Positions 1-10,291 of a stretch of DNA of 64,000 bases are shown here, piece after piece (the first letter of the stretch is position 1; the number at the start of each line of letters is the position of its first letter). The stretch comes from Chiua virens (taxonomy: Eukaryota; Basidiomycota; Agaricomycetes; Boletales; Boletaceae), in NCBI GenBank assembly GCA_019787685.1, contig JAHNUO010000001.1, forward strand, positions 3,286,001 through 3,350,000. Direction: 5' to 3'. A model generated the notes under the pieces. It searched no databases. It saw only the letters and a list, made by a program, of their open reading frames with translations, and was not told the DNA's origin. A program made the translations under genes and the position numbers.

Positions 1-1
1 C

Positions 2-3000
2 GACGACAAACCCCTTCTATTGATGGACGGCGTAGGCTTAGGTAAAACCTTGCAAGCCGTTGGGACCATCGCATGCCTAGCATACTACAGAGAATGTTTC
101 CTCACGAAGGGAACATTTCCTGGACACTTCGGTGAGTTTTCTCACCATTACCATCTAGCAAACTAATCGAACAATATGATCCAGCCAGCCGCCGCATGAA
201 GACTCCAGACGGAAATATTCCTGACCTCCCGCACATCATCGTCTGTCCCGTCAACTTAAGGGACCAGTGGGAGTATGAGATAAAACGCTTTCTCAAGCCG
301 GCATCATTCGATCTATTCCCCTACGTTGGTCGTTGCGACAAGCGCGAAAACTGGTGGGAAGCGCTTTTCGCAAAAAGTCTCCAACGCAATTGCCAGCGTA
401 TCATCCTCGCCACATATACGGTAGGGAACTTCATTTGCCTATATATTCACATCACAAATTAAATACATATCATGTCTAGGCTGTACAAGACGATGCCACT
501 CGTTGTTTCCGTGCCGGGGTTAAAGAGGACGTGGGGAAAGGCATCAAACTCGGTCAATACGAGCGCAACTCTCAGTTGACGGTGTACGGCCGACAATTCG
601 GAGTGTTGGTCATGGACGAGGCACATACGGGCCGCAAGTACAACCTTGCACACGTCGCGTGTCGCGAGCTGCGCACCCAGTCAAAGGCACTAATAGCCCT
701 CACCGCCACGCCAGTCACCACCAAACCACAGGTGCGTCTATCAGAACGGTTCATTCATGCTCGACTAACACTTATTCTCTACAGGATCTATGGATAATGG
801 GCGATCTAATGGGCATCAAAGGCTTCCAAGATCGCGAAGAGTACCTCAAGCTTAATCGTGAGGTCAATGCTGCAAATCGGCGTGACAACAAAGCCCTCCG
901 AGACGCAGGCACCGAAGGATCAACGCTTCGAGGCGTCCTTGTCGGTAAAGTCGATCCGAACGCTCCAGACCTCGACTTCCCCACCGTAATGCGTACTTGG
1001 ATGGTACTCATGCGGGGACGGTTTGCGGCTCACGTCATTCGTCGGACGATCAATTCCCTCGATTACGAAGGTAACAAACTTTTCGGCATGCGACCTTATA
1101 TCGACCACTCGCTCAAGGTCAAGATGTATGAATGGGAGATGGATTACTTGCGCAGTTTCGCCAAAGAGATCATCAAGGACAACCCAATGGCCACAGCGCC
1201 AGATACTCGCAAGGTACGTACTTCCTTTCCTGATCCACTGCTCTCTCTCTCTCCGTCCTGGACGGCGCACGCACGCCAACACTCGCCGTGTCATGCAACA
1301 CAGTACTTCTCACTGCACTCGCCGTCCTGGACGGCGCACGCGCACCAACACTCACCATGCCACGTGACGTGACGCGTCTGAGCTTGTCGTTCGTCTCACG
1401 TGACGCAGTGCTTCCTACTGCGTTCGCCGTCCTGGACGGAGAGCTCGAGTATCGCCTTCAGTATTCCACACACCTCGCTCACTTCTATCATACAGCACTT
1501 CTACATCGAATTTCGACGTTCAATGCTCCACCCTCGCCTGAATCCAAAATTCGGCGACTACTGGAGGAAACCGGCATCACTCGAACAGTGGCAGAACAGC
1601 TCCGAGAAGACAGTGAAATTGGACGTCCTCACACAAGTCGTCAAGCACCATCTCCTTGCAGATGGTCAACAGCCCTTGACGATGAACGATGACGGTCACA
1701 CGCTCGAGCCCAACCTGTCACTGGCGAACGATCCTGAGGAATACGCCGAATCCGATCGCATCGTCATTTATTCGGCATTCCCCTCATCAAATCAAGCCAT
1801 TGTGGACGTGGGTACCTTTCACTCGATTCATATATTCGCACTAACGCTCGATCATTGCAGATATTGGGTCTCCATCGTGTCAGGGCCGTGGAACTGAATG
1901 GCACCTTGTCCACAAAGAAACGCGTTGAGGCGCTGAATGCCTTCCGAACCTCCACCAGAACGAATGGACCTCGCGTCCTCATCTTGTCCAATGTCGGGTT
2001 GGTCGGGCTCAACTTAGCGTGCGCAAACATAATGATCACTGTGGTACGTCCTTTTCTTATTTCATTATCACCACTCAGCCTCGATGGCATTCCGTCAGGA
2101 CACTACTTGGTCAGCACTCGATGATGAGCAACTCCGGGGACGAATCTTTCGTTTCCCACAGCCCAAGCAAGTTCATATTTACCGTCTCATCGCCCTTGGA
2201 ACACCCGACGTATTCTTGAACAACATTTCATTCGACAAGGGTCAGTTACACGCGGCATTTACTGGCGCAGATCCGGAATTTCGTAAGTACATTTACTAAC
2301 GACTACATACGACTACTAATCCCTTCACCGTAAAACTCATACTCTTAGGAGAGATGTTTATTGACCAGGATGATGGCATCGATCTAGTCTCAGTGGCTGA
2401 CAGCGACGCAACACTCACGAACAACAATCGACAGTCCGCCTCCCGCAGAGGCAAAGAAAAGGCCACTGCCGACCCTTCGCAAACATCGGCGTCGACTGTG
2501 GTGAAGGGAAAAGGGAAGGGTAAGAAGGGTAAGGGTAAGGGTAAGGCAAAGTCGAAGTCGATCGCTGAAAGTGAGAACACACCCGAGCCCCAGCCCCAGC
2601 CCCCTTCTACTCCCCCTCCAGGCGTTCAACGCAACGCCGGTCCCTCTCGAGTCGTCCGCTCACCCCAAGCTGGTGACAAACGTCGCCCCTCCGTGGCTAC
2701 CCCGATCTCACCGCCATCAAAAAATCACAAACGTGGTCGCAAAGGATCAGTTGTCCAAGCTCCCACCAAAGCCAATCGTTCGCGCATTAAAAGAAAACCA
2801 AACGCTCAGCTCTCTGCAGAGGAGTGCGACATGGAAATCTCCGATCCGTTCCCTTCTTCACCCAGTACTCCTCCTCCCGCCTTCCAGGACGCCGACTTGT
2901 CAGAGGATCCTATCCTTCGCGCTCTGCAAGCACCGCATGGACAGAATGACCCCGACGAGGACCAGGCAATTGCCTTTGCTGCTTTACAAGTCTCGGGTAC

Positions 3001-3262
3001 ATCAGGCGCGTTCTCACAACTCCCAGTCGGCCCCTCCTCACCACTCAGTTCACTGTCATCATCGTCTCCTGCGAGTCCTGCATATATCATGCCGCACCGT
3101 GCCCAAACACACAGCGCCACCCTGGCTAACCGAAATCCGATGTCAACTAACCAACCCGGGCACGACTTACAGCCCCTCTCGCGTTTGCACAACTCAAATG
3201 TGGGTGCTAATCGTAGTGATGGCAGTGGAAGAAGGGGTCGGAGCAGAGGGGGTCACAAATGA
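2..3262 (+). CDS. SNF2-family DNA-dependent ATPase/helicase, 5' end outside window, 8 exons visible
   Basis: Exons: 2-131, 185-420, 480-731, 785-1213, 1496-1807, 1861-2043, 2099-2282, 2349-3262. All junctions are GT-AG and keep one frame. Motifs in order: Walker A DGVGLGKT (near 29-52), motif Ia HIIVCPVNLRDQW, Walker B/DEAH VLVMDEAH, motif III ALTATP, motif V NVGLVGLNLA and motif VI EQLRGRIFRFPQ followed by IYRLIALGTPD. This order is that of SNF2-type remodelling or repair ATPases, which act on DNA or chromatin in the nucleus. The last exon encodes a Lys/Ser/Pro-rich low-complexity tail with KGKGKKGKG runs, probably a disordered nuclear tail, ending in TGA at 3260-3262. No nonsense codon is seen. 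The N-terminus lies before base 1. Intron 1214-1495 is five times longer than the others and carries hairpin motifs. The exact subfamily is not determined. Confidence 0.9.
1253..1439. repeat. three CCGTC-NNN-GACGG hairpin motifs inside an SNF2 intron
   Basis: Copies lie at 1253-1265, 1322-1334 and 1427-1439, all within intron 1214-1495. Each is CCGTC, a 3-base CTG loop, then GACGG, usually followed by CG. The same motif recurs four times at 4753-5004. The host intron is 282 bp while its neighbours are about 50-60 bp, so the motif-bearing DNA looks like inserted material. Confidence 0.8.
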
Positions 3263-3415
3263 CTTCATTCCGTGGTTGTATACATGATTTGTCAACGCGT
3301 ACTACTTCACATGTTTGCCTCGTTAGTATATATAGCATGCCGACTACATTATGCAGTTTCTACTACGCTTTGCCCATAGTCTTCATTTTCTACACATCTT
3401 CATCTGAGAGCGATC
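3263..3415 (+). promoter_or_regulatory. intergenic stretch with a TATA-like box before a possible start codon
   Basis: After the SNF2 stop there is a TATATATA run at 3327-3334, then a pyrimidine-rich tract and an ATG at 3416. The spacing of about 80 bp suits a fungal core promoter, but no transcript evidence is available. Confidence 0.35.
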
Positions 3416-4614
3416 ATGACCTACCGAGATGGTCTGTTCAATCAGGGTGAGTATGGTACAACAAGAAATTCAGGACGTTAACTTTCATCTCTTCACTCTA
3501 TGCATATGATTGATCATTTACTTTCCCATGGCCATTGGCGAGATTTGGAAGCAAAGAAACCTAGATCACCCGAAGCTAAAGCTGACATTCTTTGTCATTG
3601 GCAGAGACACTACTGTTTCGTCATTGTCTACCTCCAAATCATTTCAACATATGCCTAGTCACCATCTCACCTCTTCCCAAGAGACGAGTAAGTAGTGTCA
3701 ATTGAACCTTGTTCTTTCTTCGCACTGAACTCATTACTCATTGCCTTGTAGACGGGACACCAATAGATCGCCCACCAGGGTGCGCCAATGATTGTTACTT
3801 GCAATCTCGGGAACCCACCAGTCCTACACAGCGATTATCAGCGATGTTAGAGGCCGTCCTATTATATCATCATACATGACGAGATCTTTGGCAACAATGT
3901 TCAGGTGAGTTCGCACACACAAGGAATACATGCAGTTACTGAATCTCGTTCCAGTGTGCAAGAGTTGTCTTTGTCAAAGCTAACATGATCCGTGTCCATT
4001 CCTGCTCCTGTTTATATTGAGTGTCCTGTTTCGAACGTGGCGTCCTTGTCTGTATTCATGTCGACCATCAGATGCTGATGTATGTGAACTGATCGTGAGC
4101 AAATTTGCTAGTCAAGCTGACACCAACCTAGCTCATTTGCGGTCACCCCCACTTCCATTTCGACCCGGACCTCAGATTCGACGATAGCTCTGCTTCAGTT
4201 TTCTCCGGGAACCAGACCTTCAACGTTTCATTTCAACATCGAGCAGTGGCTGGCTGGCTTCTGGTGGCCACACAAGACATGGTGGGGAACATGTTTTACA
4301 TGTGATCTCATTGCCTCGACGAATAGCTTTGCCTTAGTTTTCTCCGGGAACCAGACTTTCAACATTTCAACATCGAGCAGTGGCCAGCTGGCTTCTGGCA
4401 GCCACACGAGAACATGGTGGGGAACATGGTTTACATGTGATCTTATTGCCTCCGTCCAAGAAGGCAATCTTACTTCATCCTACAGGGCAAAGAGATTCGT
4501 CTGTTAGAGTGTCGAATTGAACCTCTGCCAAAGAATGAACATGGACCGGAATGGAGTGCCACAGGAACAGAGTTGGACTGGTGCATGCGGCATGCCAGTC
4601 GATCATTCCGTGTG
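3416..4614 (+). pseudogene. remnant of a spliced gene of unknown function
   Basis: Several exon-like pieces with good splice signals follow one another. An ATG at 3416 opens a 31-base piece reading MTYRDGLFNQ before a GTGAGT donor at 3447. A piece at 3752-3904 follows a TTGTAG acceptor and ends at GTGAGT (3905). A clean 43-codon piece at 4486-4614, beginning GKEIRLLECRIEPLPKNEHG, lies between a CTACAG acceptor and a GTAAGT donor. I could not join them into one open frame: the 3752-3904 piece has stops in each plausible frame. No domain is recognised. It may be a decayed gene, or a real gene with exons I have mis-set. Confidence 0.4.
4197..4455. repeat. imperfect tandem duplication, period about 139 bp
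   Basis: The block beginning with the words TTCTCCGGGAACCAGAC at 4201 is repeated from 4340. The two share about 120 bp, including CATCGAGCAGTGG, CTGGCTTCTGG and CATGGTGGGGAACATG, with scattered substitutions. It lies between exon remnants and could be an intron duplication. Confidence 0.75.
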
Positions 4615-4752
4615 GTAAGTCATGCTCAATGGGTCACATGTTTTGTGTTGGTGCCGCAGCTGTAGCACCGAGCTAGCATGGCTGTTCCACTGAACTGACA
4701 AGTGTTTCACATGTACTGAGGAAACCCAACTTGGGGTTCTGCAATGTTTTCT

Positions 4753-5004
4753 CCGTCCTGGACGGCGTTGGGCTTAGCAAAGTCACCGATTGCATCGCTT
4801 CCCTACCTCCACCCACCCTCCGTCCTAGACGGCGAGATCACTCAGCTCTCTCACAACATGGTAGCAATCTTCGTGGCCCACTGGTGTGTACAACTCCTCC
4901 GTCTGGGACGGCGACCATGCATATCACGATTTCTACTGGTTGTATTGTGTTGTATACTGATCACGTGTCTCACAGCCTGTCAACGTGCTCGCCGTCTCGG
5001 ACGG
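4753..5004. repeat. four CCGTC-NNN-GACGG hairpin motifs downstream of an exon remnant
   Basis: Copies lie at 4753-4765 (loop CTG), 4820-4832 (CTA), 4899-4911 (TGG) and 4992-5004 (TCG). The five-base arms are identical in all seven window copies, whereas the three-base loop varies. They follow the GTAAGT donor at 4615, so they again appear intronic. Confidence 0.8.
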
Positions 5005-5172
5005 CAATGCAATGCAATCCTTTCAAAGATACTATTCGATCGAAATATCATACTTATCAAATATTTAAATTCACCTTGACGTAAGTGTCCCAGTATTTCC
5101 TTCAATCACTGGACTCTTCCTCCTCTTCTCGTTCTGCTCGTCCACCAAGCCTTAACGCTGTCAACTGCCTAC

Positions 5173-6598
5173 CTAGAATTCGCTCCGCACTCTCTTCCCT
5201 GTCATCAACCGATTCTTCCTCTTCCTCGCGCTCCATAATTCGTCCACGATGCTCTCGAGCATGCCCTCGACCGTGACCAGGGAGCTGCCTCCCATCTAAC
5301 CTTCCACCTGCAGGGCCTTCCTCATGCTCCACAGATCATTGACGCTGACGATGAGCATGGCCTTCAGCACGACCAGCTTGCCTTCCAACTCCCCGATTGT
5401 CATTTGCTCCTGCACGGACTTGCATTTGCTCCTCTCCATCTTCTCGTACGTCATTCTCTTCTCTCGCAAGATCTCTTGGGGCGGGGCGAAGGTGAGGCCG
5501 TCCATATCTACGTTGTTGTGCTTTTGGGTTAAGAGCGATGTGCGGTCCACAAGGTGTTTCCCCCACAGGCAGCATTGTCCATTGTGCCGAGTAGTTCGCC
5601 CGAGTACACCACATCTTGTCACTTTGAGTGTATGGAATCCACAACATTGCGTCGAACGTTTTTTTGATGATTCCCCGCACTCGTACGAGTGATTGCGGGT
5701 TGAGGACATGTTGAAGTTCCAGCCACTGAGAATAATAACTGGCTTGTTTGAAGTTTTGCCCAATTGTGGCTGGTTGCTGTGCAGGAAACATCCTGTCGAA
5801 GTGTTTCGTCCATTCTGTGCCCGTGCAGAATTTATATTGAGCAGCTGTGAAAGGAAGAGCGAGTGTTTGATACAATGCTTCTGTGCCTTCTTCTGTTCGC
5901 ATGTCCTTCGGAATGTTTGTCCATGAGCCCTCACGTGCGGACTTATGATTCGGTGCTTGTAGCAGGATGTCCAAGAAGAATTGCTCTAGCAATTTTTGAA
6001 TTTGCACAGACAACGCTTGCACGCCATCATTTCCTTGATTCTCAATCACCTGAAGTCTGTTTCCCCCTCCAAATTCCATGAAATGGTCAACGTCTTCTCC
6101 TCTCATTTGATGTGGGGGTCGCATTCGGATATGGTTTAGCCTGTCGGCTTCAATTCGAGGAAGGGGGCGATCATCATCTCGTATGTCGTCTGCACGAAGT
6201 GTTTGCTGTCCACTGCGGTTGTCGCTGCGCTCTGCATTAGACCTGGTCTTAGTCCGTCTGACGCCAGCTGTCCCCATAGCGGCCCGCAAGTCTTGTAGAG
6301 AAATCCTGAATGCACCTAAGATCACATCCTCCGAGAACGATTTGTGATACGGCAGACGGTACGTTCCGTTTCGATCGACCACGATGTCACATATGAAATA
6401 AAGACCAGCATTGTACATCAGCGGGATTCGATCTTCAGGTTCGGCCGTGTCTTCATCATACATTCTATAATCCAACGGGATTTCCTGGCATGCCTTCTCA
6501 GCTAGCTCTGTGAATCGAGTCTCTGGGGTGTGAAACAGGCTAGGTTGATAGGAGTTCTTCGGGTGGACTTCGGGTGGACATCTCTGCTGAGATTTCAA
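5173..6598 (-). pseudogene. unknown protein gene with C-terminal helical region, frameshifted and stopped
   Basis: One long minus-strand frame runs from 6598 to about 5530. Around 5510-5530 the sensible reading moves to another frame (TFAPPQEILREKRMTYEKME, then IGELEGKLVVLKAM), which looks like a helical or coiled-coil tail. That frame hits TAG at 5296-5298 and reads on to TAG at 5173-5175. No ATG opens the long frame: it starts after a TAG, and the first ATG lies well inside at residue about 46 (MYDEDTAEPED). The true 5' exon is therefore missing or lies beyond the adjacent minisatellite; an acceptor-like CTCAGCAG is present near 6585. I do not recognise the family. Confidence 0.55.
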
Positions 6599-6640
6599 AC
6601 CCTAGCTTAGGGTTTACATGATATAAGATGCCTAGAGATA

Positions 6641-9600
6641 GAAGAATGGGGTCTGCCCTTTGGTGGGTGAAAATGGGGTCTGCCCTCAGGTGGGTGAGAA
6701 TGGGGACTGCTCTCAGGTGGGTGTGAATGGGGTCTGCCCTCAGGTGAGTGAGAATAGGGTCTGCCTTCAGGTAGGTGTAAATGGGGTCTACCTTTGGTGG
6801 GTGAGAATGGGGTCTGCCCTCAGATGGGTGAGAATGGGGACTGCCCTCAGGTGGGTATGAATGGGATTTGCCCTCAGCCCTCTTGTGGGTGAGAATGGGG
6901 TCTGCCCTCAGGTGGGTGAGAATGGGGTCTGCCCTCAGGTGGGTGAGAGTAGGGTCTGCCTTCAGGTGGGTGTGAATGGGGTCTGCCTTTGGTGGGTGAG
7001 AATGGGGTCTGCTCTCAGATGGGTGTGAATGGGGACTGCCCTCAGGTGGGTGTGAATGGGGACTGCCCTCAGGTGGGTATGAATGGATTTTGCCCTCAGC
7101 CCTCTTGTGGGTGAGAATGGGGTCTGCCCTCAGGTGGGTGAAAATGGGGTCTGCTCTCAGGTGAGTGAGAGTAGGGTCTGCCTTCAGGTGGGTGTGAATG
7201 GGGTCTGCCTTTGGTGGGTGAAAAAATGGGGACTGCTCTCAGGTGGGTGTGAATGGGGTCTGCCCTCAGGTGAGTGAGAATAGGGTCTGCCCTCAGATGG
7301 GTGAGAATGGGGACTGCTCTCAGGTGGGTGTGAATGGGGTCTGCCCTCAGCCCTCAGGTGAGTGAGAATGGGGACTGCTCTCAGGTGGGTGTGAATGGGG
7401 TCTGCCCTCAGCCCTCAGGTGGGTGAGAATGGGGTCTGCCCTCAGGTGAGTGAGAATAGGGTCTGCCTTCAGGTGGGTGTGAATAGGGTCTGCCCTCAGA
7501 TGGGTAAGAATGGGGTCTGCCCTCTTGTGGGTATGAATGGGGACTGCTCTCAGGTGGGTGTGAATGGGGACTGCCCTCAGATGGGTGTGAATGGGGACTG
7601 CCCTCAGGTGGGTATGAATGGGATTTGCACTCAGCCCTCTTGTGGGTGAGAATGGGATCTGCCCTCAGGTGGGTGTGAATGGGGACTGCCCTCAGGTGGG
7701 TGTGAATGGGGACTGCCCTCAGGTGGGTATGAATGGATTTTGCCCTCAGCCCTCTTGTGGGTGAGAATGGGGTCTGCCCTCAGGTGGGTGAAAATGGGGT
7801 CTGCCCTCAGGTGAGTGAGAGTAGGGTCTGCCTTCAGGTGGGTGTGAATGGGGTCTGCCTTTGGTGGGTGAAAATGGGGTCTGCCCTTAGATAGGTGTGA
7901 ATGGGGTCTGCCCTCAGGTGGGTGTGAATGGGGACTGCCCTCAGGTGGGTATGAATGGGATCTGCCCTCAGCCCTCTTGTGGGTGAGAATGGGGTCTGCC
8001 CTCAGGTAAGTGAGAATAGGGTCTGCCTTCAGGTGGGTGTGAATGGGGTCTGCCCTCAGGTGTGTGTGAATAGGGTCTGCCCTTAGATGGGTAAGAATGG
8101 GGTCTGCCCTCTTGTGGGTATGAATGGGGACTGCTCTCAGGTGGGTGTGAATGGGGACTGCCCTCAGGTGGGTGTGAATGGGGACTGCCCTCAGGTGGGT
8201 ATGAATGAGATTTGCCCTCAGCCCTCTTGTGGGTGTGAATGGGGTCTGCCCTCAGGTGGGTGTGAATGGGGACTGCCCTCAGGTGGGTGTGAATGGGGAC
8301 TGCCCTCAGGTGGGTATGAATGGGATTTGCCCTCAGCCCTCTTGTGGGTGAGAATGGGGTCTGCCCTCAGGTGAGTGAGAATAGGGTCTGCCTTCAGGTG
8401 GGTGTGAATAGGGTCTGCCTTTGGTGGGTGAGAATGGGGTCTGCTCTTTTGTGGGTGTGAATGGGGACTGCCCTCAGGTGGGCATGAATGGGATCTGCCC
8501 TCAGCCCTCTTGTGGGTGAGAATGGGGTCTGCCCTCAGGTGGGTATGAATGGGGTCTGCTTGCAGGTGGGTGAGAATGGGGTCTGCCCTCTTGTGGGTGT
8601 GAATGGGGTCTGCCTTTGGTGGGTGAGAATGGGGTCTGCCCTCAAGCCCTCAGGTAGGTGTGAATGGGGACTGCCCTCAGGTGGGTGTGAATGGGGACTG
8701 CCCTCAGGTGGGTGTGAATGGGGACTGCCCTCAGGTGGGTGAGAATGGGGTCTGCCCTCAGATGGGTGAGAATAGGGACTGCCCTCAGGTGGGTGTGAAT
8801 GGGGACTGCCCTCAGGTGGATATGATTGGGGACTGCCCTCAGGTGGGTGAGAATGGGGACTGCTCTCAGGTGGGTGTGAATGGGGTCTGCCCTCAGGTGG
8901 GTATGAATGGGGTCTGCCTTTGGTGGGTGAGAATGGGGTCAGCCCTCAGATGGGTGAGAATGGGGTCTGCCTTTGGTGGGTGAGAATGAGGTCTGCCCTG
9001 AGATGGGTGAGAATGGGGATTGCCCTCAGGTGGGTGAGAATGGGAACTGCCCTTAGGTGGGTGAGTATGGTGACTGCCCTTTGGTGGGTGAGAATGGGGA
9101 CTGCTCCCAGGTGGGTGTGATTGGGGTCTGCCCTCAGATGGGTAAGAATGGGATTTCCCCTTTGGTGGGAGAGAATGGGGTCTGCCCTCAGGTGGGTGAG
9201 AATGGGGACTGCTCTCAGGTGGGTGTGAATGGTGGGTGTGCATGGAGTCTGCCCTCAGCCCTCAGGTGGGTGAGAATGGGGTCTGCCCTCAGATGGGTGA
9301 GAATGGGGACTGCCCTCAGGTGGGTGAGAATGAGGACTGCTCTCAGGTGGGTGTGAATGGGGACTGCCCTCAGGTGGGTGAGAATGGGAACTGCCCTTAG
9401 GTAGGTGAGTATGGTGACTGCCCTTTGGTGGGTGAGAATGGGGACTGCTCCCAGGTGGGTGTGAATGGGGTCTGCCCTCAGATGGGTAAGAATGGGATCT
9501 TCCCTTTGGTAGGAGAGAATGGCGTCTGCCCTCAGGTGGGTGAGAATGGGGATTGCTCTCAGGTGGGTGTGAATGGGGTCTGCCCTCAGCCCTCAGGTGG

Positions 9601-9723
9601 GTGAGAATGGGGTTTGCCCTCAGATGGGTGACAATGGGGTTTGCCCTCAGGTGGGTGAGAATGGGGTCTGCCCTCAGGTGAGTGAGAATAGGGTCTGCCT
9701 TCAGGTGGGTGTGAATGGGGTCT
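6641..9723. repeat. 3.1-kb minisatellite, 27-bp unit, about 110 copies
   Basis: The plus-strand unit is close to GGTGGGTGAGAATGGGG plus TCTGCCCTCA, 27 bp. Common variants are GTGTGAATGG, GGACTGC, CTTTGG and ATGGGTAAG. Some units carry an extra seven bases (CCCTCAG), giving CCCTCAGCCCTC, and blocks of several units recur in the same order. Because 27 is divisible by three, short open stretches appear in all frames (VGENGVCPQ, WVRMGSALR, HSHPPEGRP), but none stays open across the array, so I treat it as non-coding. Within many units TGAG pairs with CTCA and GGG with CCC, so single strands could fold into small bulged hairpins. The plus strand is strongly G-rich. Confidence 0.95.
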
Positions 9724-9939
9724 CAATTACCAACCATGGTCCCTGAGAGCCAATCATTATAAACATGAATTGATTCAATAGCAGTTGTCCATACTTTGTG
9801 AGAAATAAAGATATATGACTTGGAAATGGATAGCTAAGCAATGCCTGGAGGCACTTGATAGGATTTCAATCATATGTAGAGTGTGACAGGGTGCTTAGTT
9901 TCAACTGATGATCAAATCAAAATAGATTTCCAGTGAGGC
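9724..9939. other. unassigned DNA between minisatellite and gypsy relic
   Basis: This is AT-rich and nearly CpG-free with no open frame that I can relate to a family. Nothing else is seen. Confidence 0.5.
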
Positions 9940-10044
9940 TGTTAAGTCCAGGTCTACTTGGGTGTGAACTCTGGAACTCCAGAGTTATTCTTGCATTGAT
10001 CCAGAGATCTTGGAGTTAGACTAATGGAAATATGGGGTATAACA
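9940..10044 (-). repeat. internally deleted 3' LTR of the old gypsy element
   Basis: Only the two ends of the LTR survive. TGTTAAGTCCAGGTCTACTT and GAACTCCAGAGTTATTCTTG correspond to the start of 16914-17476. CCAGAGATCTTGGAGTTAGA through GGGTATAACA corresponds to its end. About 460 bp found in the other LTR are missing. Confidence 0.7.
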
Positions 10045-10291
10045 TTATCCCCCTTTTAGGCCTGAGCCCCTGAAGACTATAAGCAAGAAACAATAGTTAT
10101 CAAAGTAAAATAAGATCAAAGCAGATTTGTGGACTTCACTTCTGGACTCAGATGTGGAAATCCCGATATAAGTTTAGGCATGCTTTCACTTCTTAACTTT
10201 CAATCTCTACCATGTCCAATATCAACAACATCAAGCATTGGAATTATAAGGGTCTCAAGGAGGCTGATGAGACAGTGACAAGCTGTTTGAG

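Noticed and set aside
531..797. Independent small gene starting at GTG 531
   Set aside because: It is exon 3 of the SNF2 gene; splice sites at 479/480 and 731/732 keep the frame and motifs.
5336..6598. Intact 420-codon gene starting at 6598
   Set aside because: The first codon is TTG, preceded by TAG; no early ATG is present and the C-terminal part reads better in another frame.
6597..6615. Telomere
   Set aside because: Only one inverted pair of CCCTA/TAGGG words exists, with no tandem TTAGGG array.
6660..9356. Open frames of 60-116 codons in the minisatellite (VGENGVCPQ and HSHPPEGRP repeats)
   Set aside because: The unit is a multiple of three so any frame opens by chance; none spans the array and all three frames are equally open in patches.
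6641..9723. CRISPR-like array
   Set aside because: There are no unique spacers; units abut one another, and the context is fungal.
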